Assembly: GCA_034670405.1 (NCBI GenBank)
Contig: JAXDDX010000226.1
Coordinates: 105,001 to 169,000, forward strand
Length of the DNA: 64,000 bases
Reading direction: 5' to 3'
Source: Hoplostethus atlanticus
Lineage: Eukaryota > Chordata > Actinopteri > Trachichthyiformes > Trachichthyidae
The position numbers and the translations under genes were made by a program. The notes beneath the pieces are model-generated. The model was not told the origin of the DNA. It did not search any database and saw only the letters and a program-made list of their open reading frames with translations. This document shows positions 8,434 through 20,400 of the stretch, piece after piece. Each line of letters opens with the position of its first letter. Position 1 is the first letter of the stretch.

Positions 8434-11400
8434 CTGGAAAATAATAAGACAGATCAAGTGATTACAAGCTAAGAAAGTGGTAGTAGAGGTGAGTAGTTAA
8501 ATATCCCTGAAACGTTTTCCAGCCTGGGACTCAAACTGATTCAATATAGTTTCTCACCCTGCAAACCAGGATGTTCTTGTCATATAGAGACCTTCCAGAA
8601 TTGTGTCTGCCAAGCAATAGATTTAAGGAATACTAGACTAGACGTTTGCCCTTATCCAGTCACAAATTAAATTCAAACTGCCTACTGTGATGAAGCAGAT
8701 AAGAAAGACCAATGTGATATTGATATTGGTCTCTACTGTTGAAGTTACTCTTTCACTGCATTATCGTCTTTTTCTGTTTGCTTTGTTAATATTCAATGAG
8801 GCCCATTACAAACGAGTGGAGTTTGTACATACTGTAAACATGCCAGTCTTCCCGGAGTGACATCATTTGGCCTCATCTGACAGCCCATCCCCACAGTGCA
8901 ACTCTGAACAACACTGTTTCTGAATAGTAAAAGTGGCTAGCAGTGTTTGGATAGGAGAGCACTATCAATGTTTTATGCCTGGCCAATAAAGTATTCTCTA
9001 ATAAAGTCCATTAGAAAATGAAGTGGTACCTGCAATAAAGTTGCAGTCCCTCTCCAGCAGGGTGCGTACTAGCAGGAAGATGTGGTAGGGGGAGAAGCAG
9101 ACAAGGAAGATGAGAATAGTACTGCTGACCAACTGCCTGATCCTCGTCTTCTGGTCTGGCTGGGTCCCTGTGCTCCGACCCACGGCACGAAGGACACACA
9201 GGTAGCTGATCTAAACAGACAGATAGACAGACTGTGAGGATGACAGAAAATAGACAGGTCTTCTGGTCCGTACAGTGGACCCCCAAGCTGCGACCCATCA
9301 CATAATGGACACTCATAATAATAACCTACAGGCAGACATGAATCAGGCTATATTGTACAATGACTCTCACAATAGTAGCTTAGTTCTGAGACCACTGCCT
9401 CAAATCGGTTTCATTCTATTTTAAAATGAATTACACACAGGCAGACACCTAACAAAAGAATACAACTTTTCTGTTTGAAATCCAGCTGAACTTAAAGGTG
9501 TTACTTGTTGCATTTTTAAGCATCAATATATCACTGTCAAATTAATTATGATACTGGTATAATTACCGTAAATAAATGAGATCATGGTCAAGATGACTGG
9601 TGGACTCTATCTCTATTGATTCAAATTATACATGCACATTTAATTTTCCATTAGATTTCCACTTCAAATGAGGGAAAAAGGTGTACCTCACAATAATGGC
9701 AAGAAAAACAACTTTGTATGTATTCTACATTATTGCCATGCACATTTTCTCTATTTGCATATCCTAAAATTCAATGGAGCTATAGAATGTAGTTAATATT
9801 ATATTTAATGACATATCCAAAAAGAAACATCAAGATGGGCTCTTAAAACCTTACAGAACTCAATTTGAATAAAATTACTGGTACACTTTTCACCCAGACC
9901 TGCTACCCATTTTGGGTCTGGAACCTTTAATATTTTTTAAATATAAAATTGTATTTTAAATACTTTTTTCTACTGAGAAAATAAGTGGTCAAATACTAAT
10001 AAATTAAATTTGAAATTGAAATTTCATCACAAATACATACAAAACAGTTATCCTACCGACAGAATAGCCAGCGGGAACAGGAACCCCACAGTGAAACGAT
10101 AGTAGTTGATTGAATACTCCCACGGCTGCATGGGGTAGTGCTCGAAACACACCGATTGGTTGGTTCGGTCGCGGCTTAGTTCTTTATGGCGGAAGAAAAC
10201 CACACCCACCGCTACCTCCTTCAGCCAGATGATGCTGCTAACAAGCCATGCTGCACGCATGGAGCGGAGAAAGGTGAACCTGGAGAGGGGGATGAGAGAC
10301 AAAAGAGAGTATAAATAATAAGATGAGGGGATAAAAGAGACCAGACCAGAATTTTCATCACTACTTCCATGTATAGTACATGCTGCCATTGTTCTGTGCC
10401 TTTTTGCTGCCACATCAGGATGGGTATGCAGGGTCTGTAGTCAGCTTCACCAAGCAAAAACAATATAACATTAGCCTGTAGTCAGCCCCACCAATCAGAA
10501 GAAGTATAATGCTTGCCTGCAGTTAGCTTCACCATTGAGAAGCAATGCAGCACTAGCTGGTAGTCATCGCCACCAATCAAGTGGCTCATGGCTCAGTGGC
10601 TCAGTGGTTAGCACTGTTGCCTCACAGCAAGAAGGTCTTGGGTTTGGATCTGGGCTCTGGTCCTCTGAACTGTCCATGGTGTTTCCCTGCCTTCTGCCCA
10701 ATGCATGCTGGGATAGGCTCCAGTTGAACCGTAAAGGTTCACTAGATCTGCTGATTGTGGAGGCCATGCATGGAGTTTGACTTCATCCTGCTGCATGAAA
10801 CCACTCCAGGGATGTAGGAAATTATATAATTATATAGTAAAATACATTGCACTAAAGGCCGAAGAAATAATTTGTAACACAGGGAACAACGTTTGCACCC
10901 TAGGGTGCACCTGGTCCTGAAAAATGGCCTCATATTCCTTGGCTGTGACTATGCAGAACAATCATCAGATCTAATGGCTAATGATGATAATTGATAATTG
11001 ATGATAATTCAGGCACCAACTATTTGAACTAATTTATGTTATTTGCCTCATGTTGCTTTGAAAACTCACATATAATAACAGTGATTGTCAGACCTCTTTT
11101 AAACCCGACACATACTGCTAATTCATTTTAATATAACTCACCTGTGTAGGTGCCTTTGAGATTGTTGTGTAGTTACTTCAAAAATTGAGGTATTTTTTCA
11201 CGTATGTACTTAATGGTGAGCTTCTAGCAACTCCTTTTCGATCTGAAAGCCGATTTTTACTATATTAAAAAGTGCAATAATACAATTAAATGTACTCATA
11301 TATCAAGAGAGATAAATTAATAAACTCCTCTGTGAAAAGTGTGTTATCATAGAGCACTGCTTTGCCCTGTTATAGCACTCTCAATATCTGGTGTCCAGGT

Positions 11401-14400
11401 CTGATGCCAAAAAAAGCAGCTTGAAGTTCATACTGTAACTCTCTCCCAGAGGGTCAGAGCTAATCAGAATCATGGTGCTGATGTGTAGCTTTGGCTGTTT
11501 ATGTTATGTTTTTCATAGAAAGCAGATATTCATTTTTAATCATCATTGAGGCAATATACAGTAGCTAGAAAAATGTCAGCAGCAACATACTGTATGCCCC
11601 AACTTATAAACTGTATTTATTTATTTCAGGTTTAATTTAACCTGTAACCTATTTTTCTATGATTAGTTAATTACTTTACGTAGCCCCTCTAAGTTGCCTC
11701 CCATGGATGCACTGTACCCATGGGAGGCAACCACAGGCATCCATGGTAAACATTAGGCCCATCAGCCCTCAGAATCAAAGAACAAGGGCAGCAAACGTTC
11801 AGGGACAAATCAAAGAGATACCAATTTTTCTGCTGACAATTTTTCCACTCAACAGACCAGAATGCAATGCAACCACAAGGCAGGATGCGTTTTGAGTAAG
11901 GGCGTCGAAAGGGAAATGTAGGAAAGCACTAACTGAGGTAGATGTAGACAAGGCAGGTTGAGGGAAACCAGGTCAATTACAAAAGTTGTTCCATCTGGTA
12001 GATTTCCCACACCTTCTCAGTCCATATATTGTATATTGGGGGGTCAGGTTTGGATCTTTTGTGAAATTTTGGTGGAATACTTCTTTAAGCGCCACAAACA
12101 CCTCTTCCCAAAATATTCTTAATTTAGGGCATGTCCAAAATATGTGGGTATGGTTGTCAATTTGTGTACCACAATTTCTCCAACTGTCTGTATTCATTTC
12201 AGTTTCCCATCTTCCTTTTATCTGTAGTGTATTATTCAAATTCATGCCTAAAAATGTTTGGTAGAAATGACATATAACTTTCTTATCCCCATTCCCTGTT
12301 TGAACTTTTATCAAGAACTCTTCAATTGGGGTGGGCTCCAAGACTTTATCCCATTCTTTATGTTTTGATAAAAAGTTCCTTAATTGTAAATATCTGAAAA
12401 ACTCTCTTAACTGTTCAAATGATTTAAGGCTGCCGTCCTTATGATCGATTCTAGAATAAGATAAATGTCTATGTGAATAAAAAGTAAAATCTCTACCTAC
12501 TTTAGGGAATCTTCTTCTCCAAACGTCCACCAGACCTGACTCTATTGATAGGTGTTTAAGCATTTTACTCATTCTAGAAGTGGGAGTTTTTGAGGTACGT
12601 TGTCTATCCATAAACTAAGACATAACACAGTTGAAGTCCCCTCCCAGCACCAGAGCTGTGCTGTAGTATTGTGGTAAAGATTATACTAATGAAGCCAGGC
12701 TCATCCTCATTTGGTGCATATGTATGTTCATAAAATAAACTTGTATTCAATAGATCAATAGATCCATTTACCAGAATAAATCTCCCCTCAGAGTCTTTGT
12801 GGACTTCTCATGTTCTATTTCTGATAAGTGGGTCTCCTGCAAAAACGCTATCTGGCAGTTGGCACTTTTTAACTGATTATGGATTTCCTTCCTCTTTATG
12901 GGACTATGGAGACCTCTGACATTATAGCTTATAGTCTTAAGTGATCCCATGACTCAAAGTTAGAATTAGGAAGAGTATTAATGTTGCCTTTGAGTAAGGT
13001 GATGGAAGGGAACGTAGTATACAGTATCTATGTGTGTGGGTGAGTGCGTGTAAGAAGGTAAGTATTTGCAATAGGTAGGGGTGGATAATGTGGGGGAAGT
13101 GGGGTATCTAAACAAAGAAAAAAAGAAAAGAATATATAAAAGTAAAGTACATATATAAATAGATGTATAAATAAAATTAAGACATTGTGTGTGAAACAAT
13201 TAGTAATTGTATATACAGCAATATAATCACCGTAATGTTTAAACATTAACATAAAACATTTGTATTGGGATAGAGGGGAAAAAAATCCCTGTTGCTCTTA
13301 TTCTTACTATAGGATCCCTGGGGAACAGTGGGATCTGAGCAGATATAACTGAACATAAAGTTAGATAAACCATGAACTCAGCCGGAATTAGTGTCCGGTC
13401 AGTCCCTTGGGACAAGGTCCCAGGCTTCAAGTCAGAACAGGCAGCTGTGCGGACAGTCTTTCAAAGTGCTCACCTTTGCTTGGGTATATAACCAAACAGA
13501 ACAACTAAGGTTATTAGTAGCAACTCAAGCTCCTGCAGAACCTCATAATAGAAAATAGAAAAGATAACGACACCTTAATATTAAAGTATCAAAGTAATTA
13601 TATATTGTATATAAAGCTTATTGTAAAGGTGAGGTATAGTCATAACCAAAGTAAATGAAAAGAAAAATAAATGTAACCTATGGGGCTATGCCACACGTTC
13701 ATCACATCTAGATCAAATCCAACACACACAACGTCGAAGCACCCAGACATATCAACATGCAGACACACAGGCAACCACAGGGGATTTTGTATATTCTGCT
13801 TAGCCTACTTTTTAGATGATAGACATAACCTAGGTGATAGAGAAATAAAAATACTCAGATTGTCCATATGGATTAACATTTAGAAGGTTATCGATGGCGT
13901 TTTTATATAGAGATATTCATGTATATAAAGGTGTTCTGGGTATAATGAGATGGGCTAGACCTAGCAGGTTATAGTATTAATATTGGAAGCACCACAGCCA
14001 GGTATCTATATAAACTGGTGCACCAGAGAAAGCCAATGCCGATGTGGATGTTCTTATGGTATAGATATGTATAACACTGATATAGACGATGTAATCTCAT
14101 AAGTAGGATTATTATTGCATTAAAATTACCTTAATGGATGGACCACAGCCAGGTACCTATCCAGACTGATACAGCAGAGGAAGCCAATACTGATGTAGAT
14201 GTTCTCATAGAGCAGGAAGCCACATAGCTGGCACAACCACTCTCTGTGACGCCAATCATCACCCTGAAACAAGACCAGACCTAGATGAAATGAGACTGTA
14301 GGTTGCTGAAATCACACTAGAGGTAGATGAAGCAAGACTACAGGTAGATGAAACAACACTCTAGGTTGATGCAACAAGACTATAGGGAGATCAAACAAGA

Positions 14401-17400
14401 CTATTGATGGATGACACAAGTCTATAGATAGATGAAATGAGACTACAAGTGGATAAAACAAGATTATAGGTGAATGAAACAAGACTAACGATAAATGAAA
14501 CAAGACTATAGGCAGCTAAAAACAACACTTTAAGTGGATGAAACAAGGCTATACAGAGACATGACTATAGGTAGATTAAGATTAGACAGAAAGGGAAACA
14601 GATATCATCCCCAATATAAAATCAAGGAGAATAATAATACAGACAGATAATGACAGATACAGAGCAGACACAGTGACAATTATTTGAGTGTCATGAGGCT
14701 GATGAAGATAGATAGATGCACAGAGATAGATTTGCAACTGACCTAAGCACTCAAGGCTCTATTTTCATGACGGCGCATGGCAGATGGTGGGGCTTTGTGC
14801 CAGCGCAGTGGTGTTTTCATTGGGTGCAGACAAGGGTTTGTTTTTTTGTTGTTTTGCGTGTGTTTGGTATTTTGGTCACTTGCCATGAACTTGCCTAAGT
14901 GGAAGGAGGGGCGCAGTAGGGAGTGTGTCAGTAAAGATTAAGCAGTGCAATTTGGTGTCAAGAATTATAGGGATTTGTGCTTGCATCGCCTGCCTGCTCA
15001 AACCATGCCAAAACTGCATGGCACAAAATGCATGCCCCATGCTAACTAGGCTGTATATTTGTATATAGCTCGCACCTCCTGCACAAGGATATCAGTTTCC
15101 TCTTGGGAGAAGCATTTATGGCAGAACCGCTGCAGACTGCTCTATTCCATTACCAACTCATGCTGTTGCTTTTAGAACGATTGAAAAGAGGTGATTATAT
15201 TGGTCATGATTGAAGCCAGGCCGACCACACCTACTAATAAAGTATTCCTCCTAATGCAGCCCTGTTTCCACGTGCCTCTGGCCATGAAATGACCACAAAA
15301 TCAGTCACCACACCTGTCCATCACGGCATGCGCCTTTGACTGCGCTTTGGACTGTGCACCATTGAGTCACAACAATAGAGCCCTCAATGTGATACCAGTC
15401 ATCATGCTGCTGGAAAGGCAGAAAACCTTTAAGCTACATTCATTCAGCCATAAATGATAATTCTTGTGTTTTTCATGAGACACTCAGCTGAGAGTAATCT
15501 TAGAACCTGGTGAAACTGGAAAGCGCATGAATTGGCCCTCTGAGAATAACCATGCAAACCTTGAATCAACTAATTTTGTTTTATGCTAAATGATGATGAT
15601 TCCTTCAAAAAAATTGAAAAATGTGTTCTGAAAGTTTGCCTAACAAGCAGGTATAGCAACGGCGCATGTCGCTGTGAAAGAAAACTCCTACACTGATCAC
15701 AGGAGCCCCACAGTGTTTAAAAGCTTTCCTAAAAGCTCTCCTAGCTAAGTAACAGACTGGTGTAGATCACACAAAGCATCGTTTTTATTTGGATATTCAT
15801 CATGGAGCTCATGTAGCAGCCTGCATTCACTTCACTATCATTTCCTCACACACTCAAACCTGATAGTAGCACTGCAGCCAAAGAGGCAGCGATGCCCAGT
15901 AAAGCAGGTGAGACAGTGTTAGGATGGAATAAATGAACTGATATCAGTCTAAAACACATGTGCAATACATGCAGATTAAAATTAGATTATTGATAGATTG
16001 TGTTGATAGATACAATTAGATATAAATGCAGATATAAAACTATTAAAGGAAAAATCCACCCCAAAACACTTAAACACGGTTAAAATACTATTTTAATACT
16101 TATTGGCTGTGTACCTTGCATTTCTGGGTCCAGTTTGGCAGTGTATTGTATATATATATATATATTTCTTATTCCCGCGGATAATTGGCCAAATCTAGAT
16201 GACGTGACGTTACGTCAAGATATTTCATGCGCAGCTACATTGGAGTTTGAAAGCAGAAAATATTTCAACGGTACACGTCAGGTTTTGGTCTCAGTCTCTC
16301 AGAATCAAAGAGCAAGGGCTTCTTTCTAGGCTTGCACCAATGCTCAACAATCACACAGGGAGAAATCCATCATAGAAGAGAAAGAGATACCAATTTCTCT
16401 CCTGACAGTAGCCTTACAATAGACCAGAATGCAACAGAGTGACAAGACATGTTGTGTTTTGCATAAGGGGCGTGACTCTCGCTTTTTCTCGTGGGAAAAA
16501 ACGCTATTGCTCTCTCAACCTACACATATAACCCACAGCTGAAATGCCCAGGCAAGTTCAGGCACATTCTCTGTGGATTCTGGGAAATGTAAGAAAACAC
16601 TAACTGTAGAAGTAGATGAGGCAGCGCAGTGGTGTAAAATCCAGGTCCAGAAAGTAAAAAGACTTGCCAGGGTTTTATTTAATTTTTTCTAATTAGTTCC
16701 ATTCTACAGCATGGGGAGAGACTGATAATTGCGATCACCTGGTTAAGAGCACCATCCTCTTTTGTTTGACTCAATAAACGTAATTATCATTTCCACACCT
16801 TAAACTGGTTTGACTCCTCTCTTATTGCCCTTGAGCCGGGGTGGTAACATATTGGGGGCTCGTCCGGGATATGGTCCGGAGGAGTTGTCTTCTGTGTATT
16901 TTCCCCTAGGTTTGTAAAGATCATAATCTTGTTCGTTTTAGTGGAGTGCTGTAGCTGCATGGTCCCTCTCCCTCTGGTAGGCATATTTAATGCATGGTGA
17001 GTACGGTTGTTTGAGTGCTGTTTGTCTGAGTTGGGTATCTCCCGGGTTAGGTAGGAGTGAACCGGCTGGATTGAGAAATCTGACTGGTAGTATCTAGTTC
17101 TACTTTTGTTTATGGTTAATAGCCATTGGTTAGAGAGAGCATTTGAGTCATGCTGCTATGGAGTAGCTGTAGGCTACTTTAATATGGATACTTAGATTTG
17201 TGCAGTGGTTCCTCCTTAAGTAAGCACACCTGTAGTATTGATGTGGCCGTTTGCTCTTGGTTGGGCATGTCATTTAGTTTTTCGGGTGCTATAGGGTGGG
17301 GTACTCTGCTAGACAGGGACATTCAGGTCTCTTGTGTTTTTTCATTTGTAACCTGTGAGTTTTTGCATTGAGTGACTTGTTTAAAGGGGGGGTATTGTAC

Positions 17401-20400
17401 TCATTTTGGGCTATTTAAACTGTTCCTGGGGGTCTTTACAAGACGTTTGTGAAGTCTATATAAAAAAAAATCCTAAAACCAGCTTCTGTGGTGTGTGTTT
17501 CAGTCTCTCATTTTCTCCATTGTAAAGAACAGGCTGTTTTGAGGGCGTGTAGGTTGTATGTAATGAGCACTGCTCTGATTGGCCGCCTCACGCCGTGAGT
17601 GAGGCGTGAGGCGTGAGAGCAGTGCTCATTACATACAACCTACACGCGATCGCCTGGCGGAGGCGGAGAGCAGAGCGCTCATGCTAACCATGGCGGCCGC
17701 TCCAGAACCAACACTGAGTACATGTTTGAGCCGGAGTCTGACCCAGAATGGGAAGAGGCAGCTGAGGCGGTTCCACTTAGTTTCTCAATGATAACAATTC
17801 TGTGTAATATTGTACTTTCGTGCCTTGTGTTTGTGGATGTGGATGTGTGAGCGACACTCTCTGCTGTAGCCGGTCTGTTTATGGCTCATGTCCATAAGCT
17901 TATTGAATACAACTTGCAGACAAGCTAGGATTGACAATTTTGTTGAGCCAGTTAACCAATATATTATTGGATGCAATCTATTTGCATCCAAACAGCGCAG
18001 CCAAACAACCAAACACGATTGTACTAATGGTGGCTAAAGTTTACCAAGCCTGACACGTTCGACAGACTTATAAAACAGACACTGGTCCCAACAAATAATT
18101 TTAAGATGAGTCCTGACTCCAACCAATAACTTTACTTTTACTTTACTTTACTTTTAATGACTCCAGCTTTAGTTTTCTTACTTCTTCCACGCCCAACAAG
18201 CCCGTGGCTAGCCCCGCTAGCTCGTTAGCTAACCAGCAGTGAATATACTAACCAGACTAATTTGGTAAATTAAATCAAAACATGGTGACACTTACAGATT
18301 CCAATTTTGCAGATGGGTCACGTACCTTATGAATTGCTCCATCTTTAAGCTTCAATTTAGATGCTAATCCTGCCGTTGCTCAAGCAGTCTGAGGACTGAT
18401 CATCACACACAGAAAAAACTGTAGCCGTTGCCGTTAAAAATAAAATTAATCCACTCTGTCCTGGCATTTTCGCGTGTTGGGAGACTGTGCAGGGATCTAT
18501 GTTGCTGCCTGCATCCTACAAAATAATAACTGGAGAGTTGATATATCTCCTGATATGTTGTTTTAGCTTCAGTCGTGGCAAAGTAATGGTGCATTCCAGT
18601 GTACTCGGAAAAAACGGCGTCCGAATGTGATATGCGCCGATTCTCTTCACTAATGGCGCTGTAGTAGTTGATGTTGAGTTTAGATGCTTGTAACATTCTG
18701 AGACTTACCATACAAACATGAGTTTGCTGCGGGCGATTATGTTTTCCCGAGCAGATGCACTGGAACACATTTAGATTGGAAGTTAGGAATACCGACTCTG
18801 AATTATCGATTTCCGAGTACAATGGAATGCACCATAAGCAACGGCTTGCGGCACTGCCGTGAGCTGCATTTTGCGACGACGTAAATGGGATTGGTTGTTC
18901 AACTGGGCGTGGGCATGCTCTGAGAGGGGTTGGATTTGCACCTTATGACGTCCAAAGGAACCATTTTCTGAAACGGGCTGTTTTTCTCCTATCTTTGGCA
19001 CCGTTTTGGGAAAAAGGAAAATACAGAAAAACGGGTTGACTTCCAGATTTCAAATTTTCTCAGCTGCTTAGGGAAGTAATTTCCTGTGGAACATGTATAA
19101 GCGCCAGGAATAAACCGTTTTCCATAATATAGGACCTTTAAAAGTCTTTTTTACCTTTTTTTTAATTTAGAAAATTCAGAGGGTTCTTTGAGTCATTACA
19201 GCTCTATGTAGAATCAATACCCTCTGTGTATACAGGTAGTGGTCTAAGGGTACAATGGGTACACCACCATGACCAGTGCAGTGCAGTGGAGTAAGTAAGT
19301 GTTGTAGCTCACCTGAAAGAAATACTGGAGCCACAGAGGTAATGACGCCAGGTAGAACAGATCAGAAATGGTGAGGTTCAGTAAATAAACTCCCAGCTCA
19401 TTCTTTTGCTTCAGCTGTAGCGCGGCGTGGTATAACGAGTACAGGTTGGAGGGAACGCCCACCTAGAGGGGAAACAAAAAGAATGGAAAATACTTCACTC
19501 AGCTTTCAATCTCTCTTACAAGGTGGTTTTACAGCAAGAGCACGTGATGGAGAGATTCTATCTATCTAAACAACTCAGCGACAGATGATGCAGGGCAAAC
19601 CATACTGAAAAACAAGACTGCTAGTACTGGAGTTTCAGGGTTTTGGGTTCAATCCCCACATACACTATATGGCCAAAAGTCAGTGGACACCCCTACTAAT
19701 TGGTGGAGGAGAGATAATCGTCTGGGGCTGTTTTTCAGGGTTTGGGCTTGGCCCTTTAGTTCCAGTGAAGGGTAATCTTAATACTACAGGATACAAAGAC
19801 CAATTGGGCGCTTCCAACTTTGTGGCAACAGTTTGGGGAAGGCCCTTTGCTGTTCCAGCATGACTGTGCCCCTGTGCACAAAGCGAGGTCCATAAAGACA
19901 TGGTTAGACAAGTTTGGTGTGGAGGAACTCGATTGGCCTGCACAGAGCCCTGACCTCAACCCCATTGAACACCTTTGGGAGGAATTAGAACGCCGATTGC
20001 GAGCCAGGCCTTCTCGTCCAACATCACTGCCTGACCTCACAAATGCTCTTTTGGCTGAATGGGCACAAATTCCCACAGACACACTCCAAAAGCTTGTTAA
20101 AGCATATTAATGTCCATGGTTTTAGAATGGGATGTCCAGCAAGCTCATTTAGGTGTGATGGTCAGGTGTCCACTGACTTTTGGCCATACAGTGTAATATC
20201 AAGTCGCTTTGGATAAAAGAGTCTAAATTAAAATTAAAATTAAATTACTGTAATGTATCACTTACTATTACATGGGCAGCAGTACTAGACGTAACAATGT
20301 TAGGGGATACTGGGTGTTTTTAGAGAAAATAAATATAATAGATCTAATATAATGGTCCCAATTCCTACAATTCTAGGTATTCACCAGTATGTAGACACAC

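Larger units (their letters stand above)
17385..19137. mobile_element. 1.75-kb TTAA-flanked non-autonomous element
   Basis: TTAA occurs on both sides (17381-17384 and 19138-19141), and the ends are short inverted repeats (AGG..GTATTGTAC against the complement of ATATAGGACCT). The TTAA target suggests a piggyBac- or Kolobok-type mover, but no transposase is encoded. Inside are a large nested hairpin (17545-17647) and a nested foldback (18586-18835). Confidence 0.55.

Noticed and set aside
18403-18822. 139-codon open frame on the minus strand
   Set aside because: It lies across a foldback inside a non-autonomous element and shows no transposase motif.
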